Below are positions 52,934 through 61,342 of a DNA stretch of 64,000 bases, piece by piece; positions within the stretch are counted from its first letter, which is position 1, and the number at the start of each line of letters is the position of its first letter. The stretch comes from Pseudomonadota bacterium (GTDB lineage Bacteria > Pseudomonadota > Alphaproteobacteria > Caulobacterales > Caulobacteraceae). The translations under genes were made by a program, and so were the position numbers. The notes below the pieces were generated by a model. The model did no database searches. It was not told the origin of the DNA and saw only the letters and a program-made list of their open reading frames with translations. The stretch is from contig CAUJHO010000095.1 in the NCBI GenBank assembly GCA_963205025.1, positions 62,001 to 126,000 of the forward strand, given 5' to 3'.

Positions 52934-54928
52934 CTACAGCCGTGCGCGGACCGCTTCAAGCACGGCTTCGGCGGTGATGCCGAACTTCTCGTAGAGCACC
53001 TCAGCGGGGGCCGAGGCCCCGAAGCCGGTCATGCCGACGAAGCCGCCGTCCTCACCGATGAAGCGGTCCCAGCCCTGGCGGATGGCGGCCTCGATGGCGA
53101 CGCGGACGGTGCCGCGATCGATCACGGAGGCCTGATAGGCCGAGGGTTGTTGCTCGAAAAGTTCGAAACAGGGAACCGAGACGACGCGGGTGGGCACACC
53201 CTCGGCTTCCAGGGTTTCGGCGGCCTTCAGGGCCAGGGCCAGTTCGGTGCCGGTGCCGAACAGGGTGACCCTGGCATCGCCGGAGGCGGCCTTGATCTCA
53301 TAGGCACCCCTGGCTGACAGGTTGTCAGACGAGGCCGTGGTGCGAACCGCCGGGGTCTTCTGGCGCGACAGGGCCATGGCAGAGGGTGTGGTTCTGGATT
53401 GAAGCGCGACCTGCCAGCATTCCATCGCCTCGATGGTGTCGGCAGGGCGGAAGACATTGAGGTTCGGAATGGCGCGCAGCGCCGCCAGGTGCTCGATCGG
53501 CTGGTGCGTCGGGCCGTCTTCGCCCAGGCCGATGGAATCGTGGGTCAGGACATGGACCACCCGCACCCCCATCAGGGCCCCCAGACGAATAGCCGGGCGG
53601 CTGTAGTCCGAGAACACCATGAAGGTGCCGCCATAGGGGATGACGCCGCCGTGCAGGGCCAGGCCGTTCATGGCGGCGGCCATGCCGAACTCGCGCACCC
53701 CGTAGTTCACATAGCGCCCGTCATAGGTCGGGGCGTCGAGGATCTCGGTGCCCTTGACGAAGGTGTTGTTCGAGCCGGTCAGGTCGGCTGAGCCACCGAT
53801 CATCTCGGGGATGGCGGCAAAGAGCTGATCCAGCGCGGCACCCGACGCCTGGCGCGTGGCCTGGGCAGGCTGGGTCTGGACCAGCTCGGACATGGCGGCG
53901 TCAAGCTTGTCGAAGGCACCTGCGGGCAGGTCGCCCGTCATGGCGCGGGTGAATTCGGAGCCTTGCGGCGAGGCGGCGAGGCGCGCCTCCCAGGCCTTGC
54001 GGGGACGGGTGCCGCGACGGCCGACGGACTTCCAGGCCTTGGTGAGATCTTCGGGCAGGTCGAACGGTGCGTGGGGCCAGTTCAGCGCCTCCCGCGTCGC
54101 GGCGATCTCGGTCGCGCCCAGGGCCGCGCCGTGGGTCTTGTGGCTGCCTTCCAGGGTGGCAGCGCCCTTGCCGATGCGGGTCCTGCACGCGATCAGGGTC
54201 GGCCTGTCCTGGCGGGTGGCCCACTGCAGGGCCGAGCGGATGGCCTTGTGGTCGTGGCCGTCGACGGCCTTGACGGCCCAGCCGGCCGCCTTGAAGCGCG
54301 CCTTCTGGTCGGTGGTGTCGGACAGGGACACCTTGCCGTCGATGGTGATCTCATTGTCGTCCCACAGGACGGTCAGCTTCGACAACTTGAGGCGACCGGC
54401 CAGGGCAATGGCCTCTTGCGACACACCCTCCATCAGACAGCCGTCCCCGGCCACGACCCAGGTGCGGTGATCCACCAGGTCCTCACCGAAGCGGGCCACC
54501 AGGTGGCGCTCGGCCATGGCGAAGCCGACCGAGGTGGCCAGGCCCTGACCTAGCGGGCCGGTCGTGACCTCGACGCCCGGCATGTGGCCGAACTCGGGAT
54601 GGCCGGCGGTGCGCGAGCCCCACTGGCGGAAATTGACCAGCTCCTGTCGGGTCGCAGCCTTGTAGCCGGTCAGGTGCAGCAGGGCGTAGATCAGCATCGA
54701 CCCGTGGCCGGCCGACAGGATGAAGCGGTCGCGGTCGGGCCAGTCCGGGCGGCTGGCGTCGAACTTCAGAAACTTCGAAAACAGCACCGTCGCCACATCG
54801 GCCATACCCATGGGCATTCCGGGGTGGCCTGACTTGGCCTGTTCGACCGCATCCATGGCGAGGACCCGGATGGCGTCGGCCATGCGCGTCGGGGAGGGCT
54901 TGGATACGGTTGGGCTGGCGTCGGCCAT
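52934..54928 (-). CDS. tkt: Transketolase
   Basis: A 664-residue thiamine-diphosphate enzyme from ATG 54928. It has the N-terminal [17 protein letters not shown], the ThDP motif [13 protein letters not shown] near residue 155, the catalytic Glu/His region with [14 protein letters not shown] near 465, and the C-terminal transketolase domain. It interconverts sugar phosphates in the pentose phosphate pathway. A later in-frame ATG at residue 16 would also be feasible. It diverges from the DUF4164-like gene. Confidence 0.97.
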   Translation of the reverse strand: MADASPTVSKPSPTRMADAIRVLAMDAVEQAKSGHPGMPMGMADVATVLFSKFLKFDASRPDWPDRDRFILSAGHGSMLIYALLHLTGYKAATRQELVNFRQWGSRTAGHPEFGHMPGVEVTTGPLGQGLATSVGFAMAERHLVARFGEDLVDHRTWVVAGDGCLMEGVSQEAIALAGRLKLSKLTVLWDDNEITIDGKVSLSDTTDQKARFKAAGWAVKAVDGHDHKAIRSALQWATRQDRPTLIACRTRIGKGAATLEGSHKTHGAALGATEIAATREALNWPHAPFDLPEDLTKAWKSVGRRGTRPRKAWEARLAASPQGSEFTRAMTGDLPAGAFDKLDAAMSELVQTQPAQATRQASGAALDQLFAAIPEMIGGSADLTGSNNTFVKGTEILDAPTYDGRYVNYGVREFGMAAAMNGLALHGGVIPYGGTFMVFSDYSRPAIRLGALMGVRVVHVLTHDSIGLGEDGPTHQPIEHLAALRAIPNLNVFRPADTIEAMECWQVALQSRTTPSAMALSRQKTPAVRTTASSDNLSARGAYEIKAASGDARVTLFGTGTELALALKAAETLEAEGVPTRVVSVPCFELFEQQPSAYQASVIDRGTVRVAIEAAIRQGWDRFIGEDGGFVGMTGFGASAPAEVLYEKFGITAEAVLEAVRARL

Positions 54929-55035
54929 GGCGGCGGTCGCTCCGGGGTCAAGTCGATTTGAAGGGCGGGGGCGCTTTACCCCGAGAGGCGCGTAGGTTCT
55001 ATATGGATTCGGAAATAAGCGGACGGAGCGCACCC

Positions 55036-55263
55036 ATGTCCGACAATCTGACGGCGGCCACCGAGCGGCTGAGCCGCGCGCTGGCGGCGCTGGAATCCAG
55101 GGCGCGGGACGTCAAGGCGCGGGCCGCGGTCAGTGACGACGACCTGTTTGCCACCGTGCCGGACGTACCCGACGATGAGTTGAGAGTTGCGGCACAGCAG
55201 GCGTCCGAGGCTCTGGGACGGGCCGCCGAGGCCCTGCGCGACGCCTTGGGCGAAGAGGGCTGA
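55036..55263 (+). CDS. DUF4164-like coiled-coil protein
   Basis: A 75-residue helical protein from ATG 55036. The helices [20 protein letters not shown] and [20 protein letters not shown] give a coiled coil with a short acidic linker. It matches the small DUF4164-like proteins found between tkt and zapA in alphaproteobacteria. Four bases separate its stop from zapA, so it may be linked to cell division, but that is an inference from position. Confidence 0.75.
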   Translation: MSDNLTAATERLSRALAALESRARDVKARAAVSDDDLFATVPDVPDDELRVAAQQASEALGRAAEALRDALGEEG

Positions 55264-55267
55264 ACTG

Positions 55268-55567
55268 ATGGCCACAGTCACTGTCGACATCAATGGCCGC
55301 CCCCATCAGGTGGGCTGTGCCGAGGGCCAGGAAAAGCGAGTGATGGCCCTGGCCGCCCAGTTCGACCGGCATGTGCGCGAGGTCGCCGGCGATGTCGGCC
55401 AGGTCGGGGACCTGCGCCTGTTCCTGATGGCCGGGCTGCTGCTGGCCGATGAGAATCAGGACCTGAAATCCAGCGTCCAGCTGCAGCCGACGTCGGACGA
55501 TGCGGCGGTGCTCGAGGCCCTGAACGCTGCTGCCGAGCGGATCGAGACCCTGGCGGCGGGACTGTAG
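55268..55567 (+). CDS. zapA: Cell-division protein ZapA
   Basis: A 99-residue ZapA. The N-terminal part TVDINGRPHQVGCAEGQEKR and the helix MALAAQFDRHVREVAGDVGQ match the family fold, followed by RLFLMAGLLLADENQDLKS and a C-terminal coiled coil. ZapA bundles FtsZ at the division ring. It lies eight bases from the convergent flgL end; the 6S RNA and 5-formyltetrahydrofolate cyclo-ligase that often follow zapA are absent here. Confidence 0.9.
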   Translation: MATVTVDINGRPHQVGCAEGQEKRVMALAAQFDRHVREVAGDVGQVGDLRLFLMAGLLLADENQDLKSSVQLQPTSDDAAVLEALNAAAERIETLAAGL

Positions 55568-55574
55568 CGCTGCC

Positions 55575-56501
55575 TTAACGCAGAAGGTTCAGCAGGCTGA
55601 CATCGCGAAGCTGGTTGATGACCTGGGCCGAGGCCTGGATGGCGATCTGGGACAGGTTCAGGTCGGTCACGGCCTGGGTGACGTCGGCGTCGGTGCGATT
55701 GCCGATCAGTTCCGCCAGCTGCAGCTGCTGCGCCTCCTGGGACGCCAGCAGGTTTTCCATCTGGTTCTGCCGGGCTCCGTTGCGCGATGCGGCAAGGACA
55801 CTGTGCTCGCGGGCCGCGTCGAAGGCGATCACCTGCTGTGCCAGGAAGGCCTTGTCGGCATCGTCGAGCGCCCCCGAAATCGGGCCGTTGGGGCCGGTGT
55901 GATAGGCCTGGATTGCGCGCAGCGCCTCCATCAATGGTCCGCCGACGTCGCTGGCCAGGAAGCTTGACGAGATCACCATGGTTTCGTCGAGCCGGGTCGA
56001 AGAGATCAACTGATCATTGGAAAAGACGTCGTCCAAGGTGGGCTCGGCCGCCAGCTCAGCCAGATTGCTCGCTTCGACGGGGGCGTCGGTCGTGCGCCCG
56101 CCCGCGAAGAGATAGGACCCTTCATGTCTCAGGTTGAGCGCGCCCTGGGCGGCTTGAAACGCACCTTCCAGCTCAAGCATGAGGCCATCGAAACGCCCGG
56201 CCGCCAGAGCATTGGCGATGGCCTCGCGGGCCACATCCGTCGATTCGATCAGGCGATCGAAGGCCAGCGCCTGGGTATCGAGCCGGGCCTTGACGGTCTC
56301 TCCCGTCGCCATGAAGCCGGCCAGGCGCGCATCGGCGGCCTTGAGCGCATTCAAGGTCTCGGCGCTGCGTCCGAACCCGGAGAGATCGGTGGCAATCTTG
56401 CCGGTGGCGATCCGGTTCTGGGCATCCTGCTGGCGTGACTGGGCCCGCTGGAGGTCCAGCAGGGCAGATTGGAAGCTGGCGTTGGTGGCTACACGGGTCA
56501 T
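55575..56501 (-). CDS. flgL: Flagellar hook-filament junction protein FlgL
   Basis: A 308-residue flagellin-like junction protein. The conserved N-terminal helix is VATNASFQSALLDLQRAQSR with QNRIATGKIATDLSGFGR; the C-terminal helix is NLSQIAIQASAQVINQLRD. FlgL joins the hook to the filament with FlgK. The start (ATG within TGATG) overlaps the flgK stop, so the pair is translationally coupled. The length is typical. Confidence 0.93.
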   Translation of the reverse strand: MTRVATNASFQSALLDLQRAQSRQQDAQNRIATGKIATDLSGFGRSAETLNALKAADARLAGFMATGETVKARLDTQALAFDRLIESTDVAREAIANALAAGRFDGLMLELEGAFQAAQGALNLRHEGSYLFAGGRTTDAPVEASNLAELAAEPTLDDVFSNDQLISSTRLDETMVISSSFLASDVGGPLMEALRAIQAYHTGPNGPISGALDDADKAFLAQQVIAFDAAREHSVLAASRNGARQNQMENLLASQEAQQLQLAELIGNRTDADVTQAVTDLNLSQIAIQASAQVINQLRDVSLLNLLR

Positions 56502-58618
56502 CAGATCATGTTCAGCAGGGTGTCATAGAGATCCTTGGCCGCCTGGATCATGCGGGCCGAGGCGTTGAAGGCCTGTTGGTAGGTCGTCAGATTGACCAGT
56601 TCCTCGTCAAGATTGACCCCTTCGTGCGAGGCCTGGCGTTGACGGGCCTCCGTCCGCACGGCGGCCGATGCCTCGGCGCGCGACTGGGCCGCCGCCGCGC
56701 GGCCGCCGACGTCGCCGGCCAGTTCCGAGACATAGCGGCTGATTGACATGGACGAAGCCCCGACCGCCCCGGCGGCCTCGAAGGCGGCGCTGATTTCGCC
56801 AGCATCACCCAGGGCCAGAGCCCCGCGTCCGTCGCCGACCGCCAGTGCCGATGCGCCGGGAGCGGCATTCAGGTCCAGCCGCGCCAGGGCCAGGCGACTG
56901 GGCTGGGCCAGAATGTCCGAGCGGACCGTCAGGCCGTCCAGGCGCGAGGCGCGAACGCCGCCGCCCAGACCGAACAGCTCAGTCATGGAGACGCCTGACG
57001 GCACCTGGGTCGTGGTGTCGCCGATGACGGAATAGGTGATCGCCTGACCGGCGGCCGGGGTGAAGCCCAGCCGCCCCTGGGCGTCCAGGGCAAAGGAACC
57101 AACCCGTCCGACGCCGGTCATGGGGTCATTCAGGGCCGTGACCAGATCGGCCATGGTGGCTCCGGCGGGAACCTGGACGGTAATATCGCGCACGCGCGCG
57201 CCGGAGGCATTGTTGAAGCGGAAGGTGAGTGCCTCGCCCGCCGTGAATCCATGCGGCGAGCTGGCCGTCAGGCCGGTGTCATAGGTGGCGGGGCGATCCG
57301 AGCGCACCAGATCGTTCAGACCGAAGTAGTGCGAGAAGCCGCGTCCGTTCTTTTGCGAGGGGCTGGTGGCGTCGTCGGCAATGACGACGCCGTTGCCGGA
57401 CGCGGTCGACTGGATCGACAGCACACCGTTGCTGAAGGAGGCCGTGGCGGCGCCGCCGAGCTGGGCGTTCAGGACACTGAGGAAGTTGGCGGGGGTCGCG
57501 GCGGCCCCGTTAATGGTCATGCTGCCGCCCGAAAAGACGATTTCGGCGCGGGCGGTTATGGCCCCGGCGGCGTTGGTCACGGCCACGTTGGTGGTGCCGG
57601 AAAAGCCGGTCAGGGCCGCTTCCAGGCCGGTGCCGATATTGCGACCGGTCAGGCTGTTGGGGGCCGGCACCGAGGTCGAGGCATTATGGGCGCGGTTCAG
57701 CTCGTCGGCGATGCGGCTCACCAGTTCGGCCAAACGCTGGGAGGCGGCCGGGGCCTCGGTGTCGCGCAGATCGACGAGACCCCGCAGTTCTCCCGAACCG
57801 AGGTGATCCAGCATGGAGCGCCGGGCTCCGCGCGGCTCGGTCAGCCAGATGTCATCGAAGGAGGCTTCGGCATTTACCGACCCGGCGCGCTGGTATTCGA
57901 GGGTGGCGTGGCCGTCACCGGCCAGGAGCATGCCGGTGCCGGTTCGGATCTGGACGCCCCCGACCGGTCGAACCGAGACGCGGATGTCCATGATGCCCGA
58001 CAGCTGATCAATCAGAGAGGCCTGGGCCGCCTCGGCACCGGTCGTATCGCCGCCGGCGATCGAGGCCCGCGAAATCTCGACGTTCATCGCCTCGATCTGG
58101 GAGAGAAGATCGTTGGCGCGTGCCACGCCAGCCGAAATCCGGGCGTCGGCGTCTTCGCGCACAGCCTGAATCTGACCCGAGATGCGGGAGGCTTCATCGA
58201 ACAGGGCCTGGGTCTGGGTCAGGGCCTGCTGGCGATAGGGGCCGGAAATGGCATTCTCGGACAGGGTCGAAAAGGCCGAGAACAGGCTGTTGACCTGGCT
58301 GAGCAGGCCGCCGGACCCGCCCGGGTCGCCCAGGAGCGACTGGATGCGGTCATAGAGCTCGGACTGGACGCCATAGCGCCCGGCGTCGGCCTCGGCGTTC
58401 AGGCTGGCGGCCTGGAGGAACCGATCGGTGGCCAGCCGGATACGTGCCACATCGACGCCCGCCCCGATTCCGTTGGAGGCGTAGGCGACCTGATCGGCGA
58501 TCTTGCGGACATAGCCGGGCGTATTGACGTTCGAGACATTGTCCGAGACGACGCGCAGCTGCGTCTGGGCCGCCATCAGGCCCGTCGACGCCGTATTCAT
58601 GATCAGGTTCAGGCTCAT
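56501..58618 (-). CDS. flgK: Flagellar hook-associated protein FlgK
   Basis: A 705-residue hook-filament junction protein from ATG 58618. It has the N-terminal MNTASTGLMAAQTQLRVVSD NVSNVNTPGYVR motif (in two parts), a long variable middle with internal strand repeats, and the C-terminal EELVNLTTYQQAFNASARMI. It caps the hook and is exported by the flagellar type III apparatus. Upstream in the 156-base gap I see no convincing sigma-54 or CtrA site. Confidence 0.95.
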   Translation of the reverse strand: MSLNLIMNTASTGLMAAQTQLRVVSDNVSNVNTPGYVRKIADQVAYASNGIGAGVDVARIRLATDRFLQAASLNAEADAGRYGVQSELYDRIQSLLGDPGGSGGLLSQVNSLFSAFSTLSENAISGPYRQQALTQTQALFDEASRISGQIQAVREDADARISAGVARANDLLSQIEAMNVEISRASIAGGDTTGAEAAQASLIDQLSGIMDIRVSVRPVGGVQIRTGTGMLLAGDGHATLEYQRAGSVNAEASFDDIWLTEPRGARRSMLDHLGSGELRGLVDLRDTEAPAASQRLAELVSRIADELNRAHNASTSVPAPNSLTGRNIGTGLEAALTGFSGTTNVAVTNAAGAITARAEIVFSGGSMTINGAAATPANFLSVLNAQLGGAATASFSNGVLSIQSTASGNGVVIADDATSPSQKNGRGFSHYFGLNDLVRSDRPATYDTGLTASSPHGFTAGEALTFRFNNASGARVRDITVQVPAGATMADLVTALNDPMTGVGRVGSFALDAQGRLGFTPAAGQAITYSVIGDTTTQVPSGVSMTELFGLGGGVRASRLDGLTVRSDILAQPSRLALARLDLNAAPGASALAVGDGRGALALGDAGEISAAFEAAGAVGASSMSISRYVSELAGDVGGRAAAAQSRAEASAAVRTEARQRQASHEGVNLDEELVNLTTYQQAFNASARMIQAAKDLYDTLLNMI

Positions 58619-58774
58619 GAGATGAGCAGACACCGGCAGGCTTTGCGCCGACCCGGCTAATTCTGCCGGGCGTCGGGCGATCATTTAAGCGCGAACTCTT
58701 TGATTTGCGCCGAAAATCTGTGAGCCGATGGATTGGCCCGCCTCGGACGGCGCAAGAGACGGGCCAGTCGGTCG

Positions 58775-59185
58775 CTAGCGAGCTCGGCTGGCGGCGAACA
58801 GGCTGCTACTCTGGATCGGCGGGCCCATCTCCCAATGCAGCAGGCCGTCATCTGGCGTGTACATCATCAACCGGAAGGTGGTCATGGCCGAGCCGCCGCC
58901 TTCAGCCTGGACGCGGGTGGTGCCGATAAAACGGGCGAATTCGTCCCGGTCGTTGCAGCCGACGGTGATGACCGCTTCATCGGGGGTGAGCGCCACATCG
59001 GAGGCCGTCGGCCAAGTCCAGGGCGCTGCTGCGCGTGACAGGCGCTGGAGGCGAACCGTGGGGAAACCCTCGACGGTGAGGGTCAAGCCGCCGTCTGGGC
59101 CCTCAACTGGCCCGCCGCGATCACAGCCGGCGACGATGATCAGGGTCAGGGCAGCGACGAAATGCGAGCGAATCCAGGCCGTCAC
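58775..59185 (-). CDS. Hypothetical lipoprotein
   Basis: A 136-residue protein with a GTG start at 59185. The signal is of lipoprotein type: SHFVAALTLIIVAGCDRGG with the lipobox VAGC. The mature part is beta-rich with short motifs VEGFPTVRLQRLSRAAAPW and GCNDRDEFARFIGTTR. The family is not recognised. It is probably anchored in the inner or outer membrane and faces the periplasm. It is 70 bases downstream of the CAP-domain gene. Confidence 0.7.
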   Translation of the reverse strand: MTAWIRSHFVAALTLIIVAGCDRGGPVEGPDGGLTLTVEGFPTVRLQRLSRAAAPWTWPTASDVALTPDEAVITVGCNDRDEFARFIGTTRVQAEGGGSAMTTFRLMMYTPDDGLLHWEMGPPIQSSSLFAASRAR

Positions 59186-59255
59186 TAATTTCCCTTTGCC
59201 CTTAGAAACGGCAGGGGATCGCCACGCCTGACATCCGGTCAATCAGAAGAGCCAC

Positions 59256-59807
59256 CTAGTACGCCATCTCGCCGCGTACATTCCCCGGTGGGCTGTAGCG
59301 ACAGACCAGGACCTGGCGGTCGTCCCGTTCGGCCACGGCACAGCCGACCTCGGTGGTATTGCGCCAGATCATCTGGGTGTAGTGACCGACCACGGTGGCA
59401 TCGCCCGGACGCCGGACATGGGGATAGACCCCGTGGACATAGGCGGACCGTTCCTCGGTCCAGGCCTCGACCATCTCCTCCGGGGAGAAGCGCCGCCCCC
59501 ATCCGGCCCAGAGGTTCTCGCCGACAAGGCCGCGAGCGCCGTCGTGCTCGAAGCGTCGGCCGGCGATCAGGGTTTCGGCCCAGACCTGGGCCTGAGCCGC
59601 CAGGGCCGGGCTCCAGCTCAGGGGCGGGACGCCGACCTCGTCGCGGGGCCGATTGTGCAGAGCCAGCAGCTGCTGGTTCAGGTCTGCCGTGCTGACCGGG
59701 CGGCCGGGCGACCGGCGCGCCACGCTCGGCTCGCCCACCGGCGGCGTGGGTTGGTCTGTCGGCAGGGCCCCGGCAATCAGGGCGATCATCAGGCCAGGAA
59801 CGATCAT
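59256..59807 (-). CDS. CAP-domain (SCP/PR-1) secreted protein
   Basis: A 183-residue protein from ATG 59807; the N-terminus has a weak signal or anchor (VPGLMIALIAGALP). The CAP domain is certain: LLALHNRPRDEVGVPPLSWSPALAAQAQ in two parts, GLVGENLWAGWG, and the signature GHYTQMIWRNTTEVGCAVA. CAP proteins bind lipids or act as proteases in other taxa; role here unknown. It diverges from the thiolase gene and shares the LiuR-like operator region. Confidence 0.85.
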   Translation of the reverse strand: MIVPGLMIALIAGALPTDQPTPPVGEPSVARRSPGRPVSTADLNQQLLALHNRPRDEVGVPPLSWSPALAAQAQVWAETLIAGRRFEHDGARGLVGENLWAGWGRRFSPEEMVEAWTEERSAYVHGVYPHVRRPGDATVVGHYTQMIWRNTTEVGCAVAERDDRQVLVCRYSPPGNVRGEMAY

Positions 59808-59857
59808 GTCCGGGTCGAGTTTGACGACGATTGCGGCCAATGCGCGGCGCTCATATC

Positions 59858-59873
59858 TTGACGTTGACGTAAA
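59858..59873. promoter_or_regulatory. LiuR-like palindromic operator
   Basis: TTGACGTTGACGTAAA is an almost perfect palindrome of TTnACGT with a 2-base centre, in line with the consensus of MerR-family LiuR regulators of acyl-CoA and branched-chain catabolism in proteobacteria. It lies about 90 bases before the thiolase start and 51 from the CAP start. The flanking bases give AT-rich candidate promoter boxes (GCTTTTTT and TTATAA). Confidence 0.6.
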
Positions 59874-59961
59874 CGTAGGCTTTTTTGCGTGCGCGTTTCG
59901 ATTCCAGACGTTATAAGCCCTGCACGCCCCCAAGAGCCGACCCCGGGAAGGAACACCGCCC

Positions 59962-61167
59962 ATGACCGACGCCTATATCTTTGACGCCGTCCGCACGCCG
60001 CGCGGCAAGGGCAAGAGCGACGGCTCGTTGCACGAGATCACCGCCCTGAGCCTGGCGACCCAGGTGCTGGAAGCGCTGCGCGACCGCAACGGCCTGGACA
60101 CCTCCAGGGTTGATGATGTGATCCTGGGCTGCGTCTCGCCGGTAGGCGAACAGGGGGCCGACATCGCCCGTACCGCCGTGCTGAATGCCGGCTGGTCGCA
60201 GGACACCGCCGGGGTCCAGATCAACCGCTTCTGCGCCTCGGGCCTGGAAGCCGTGAACATGGCGGCGGCGAAGGTGAAGTCCGGCGAGGCCGATTTCGCC
60301 GTCGGCGGCGGCGTCGAGGCCATGAGCCGCGTCCCGATGGGATCAGACGGCGGGGCCTGGCCGGTCGATCCGACCAGCGCCTTCAAGACCTATTTCGTGC
60401 CCCAGGGCGTCTCGGCCGACATGATCGCGACCAAGTGGGGCTTCAGCCGCGATGACGTCGACGCCTATTCCGTCGAGAGCCACAAGCGTTCGGCCCGTTC
60501 CTGGGAAGAGGGCCGGTTCAAGAACTCGGTCGTGCCGGTCAAGAACCAGCTCGGCCTGGTTCAGCTGGACCGCGATGAGACCATCCGCCCGAACACCGAC
60601 ATGCAGACCTTGGGCGGCCTGAACCCCTCATTCCAGATGATGGGCGACATGGCCTTCGACGCGGTGATCAACCAGCGCTACCCCGAGGTGGCCAAGGTCA
60701 ATCATGTCCATACACCGGGCAACTCCTCGGGCATCGTTGATGGATCGGCGGGCGTGCTGATCGGCAGCCTGGAGGCCGGCAAGGCTCTGGGACTGAAGCC
60801 GCGGGCCAAGATCCGGGGTGCCGCCTCGATCGGCTCGGAACCGTCGATCATGCTGACCGGCCCGGAGTTCGTGACCCACAAGCTGCTCGGCAAGCTGGGT
60901 ATGTCGAAGGACGACATCGACCTGTGGGAGCTGAACGAGGCCTTTGCGGCCGTTGTGCTGCGCTACATGCAGGCGCTGGATATCCCCCATGACAAGATCA
61001 ACGTCTGCGGCGGCTCGATCGCCATGGGCCACCCGCTGGGGGCCACCGGGGCCATGATCACCGGCATCGTGCTGGATGAGCTGGAGCGGTCGAACAAGGA
61101 AACCGCCCTGATCACCCTGTGCATCGGCGGCGGCATGGGCACCGCTACGGTGATCGAGCGGGTCTGA
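59962..61167 (+). CDS. Acetyl-CoA acyltransferase (thiolase)
   Basis: A 401-residue thiolase. The acyl-binding Cys91 is in [13 protein letters not shown], the His motif is [12 protein letters not shown] and the second Cys is [10 protein letters not shown] near residue 389. It performs the last step of beta-oxidation, cleaving 3-ketoacyl-CoA, and with the fadJ-type gene 175 bases later it forms a beta-oxidation operon. FadA-like function is preferred over biosynthetic PhaA because of this partner. Confidence 0.95.
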   Translation: MTDAYIFDAVRTPRGKGKSDGSLHEITALSLATQVLEALRDRNGLDTSRVDDVILGCVSPVGEQGADIARTAVLNAGWSQDTAGVQINRFCASGLEAVNMAAAKVKSGEADFAVGGGVEAMSRVPMGSDGGAWPVDPTSAFKTYFVPQGVSADMIATKWGFSRDDVDAYSVESHKRSARSWEEGRFKNSVVPVKNQLGLVQLDRDETIRPNTDMQTLGGLNPSFQMMGDMAFDAVINQRYPEVAKVNHVHTPGNSSGIVDGSAGVLIGSLEAGKALGLKPRAKIRGAASIGSEPSIMLTGPEFVTHKLLGKLGMSKDDIDLWELNEAFAAVVLRYMQALDIPHDKINVCGGSIAMGHPLGATGAMITGIVLDELERSNKETALITLCIGGGMGTATVIERV

Positions 61168-61179
61168 GTTTCTTTGAGG

Positions 61180-61290
61180 GGTTCATCACAAGGGACACGA
61201 AGGGATCACAACGAACACAAAGGGATCGGCGCCGTCAGCCCCATCCGCTTCGTGTCCTTCGTGCCATCCTTGTGTTCGTGGTGATGAACC
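61180..61290. repeat. Inverted-repeat element between thiolase and fadJ-like gene
   Basis: GGTTCATCAC (61180-61189) and GTGATGAACC (61281-61290) are perfect inverted ends of a 111-base element. The inside carries further imperfect inverted and direct copies of ACACGAAGGGAT/ACACAAAGGGAT against CTTCGTGTCCTTCGTGCC. It fills most of the 175-base gap. It is not the same family as the CCTCCCCC hairpins. Confidence 0.75.
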
Positions 61291-61342
61291 AGCAGCTGTC
61301 GGCCTCACCGGCTGACGTTTCAGAATGAAGGGCCCTGGGCCA

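Noticed and set aside
55568..55574. 6S RNA next to zapA
   Set aside because: Only seven bases separate zapA and flgL.
58636..58649. GG-N10-GC sigma-54-like site upstream of flgK on the minus strand
   Set aside because: The transcript would start within a few bases of the flgK start codon, and the flanking bases do not fit the consensus well.
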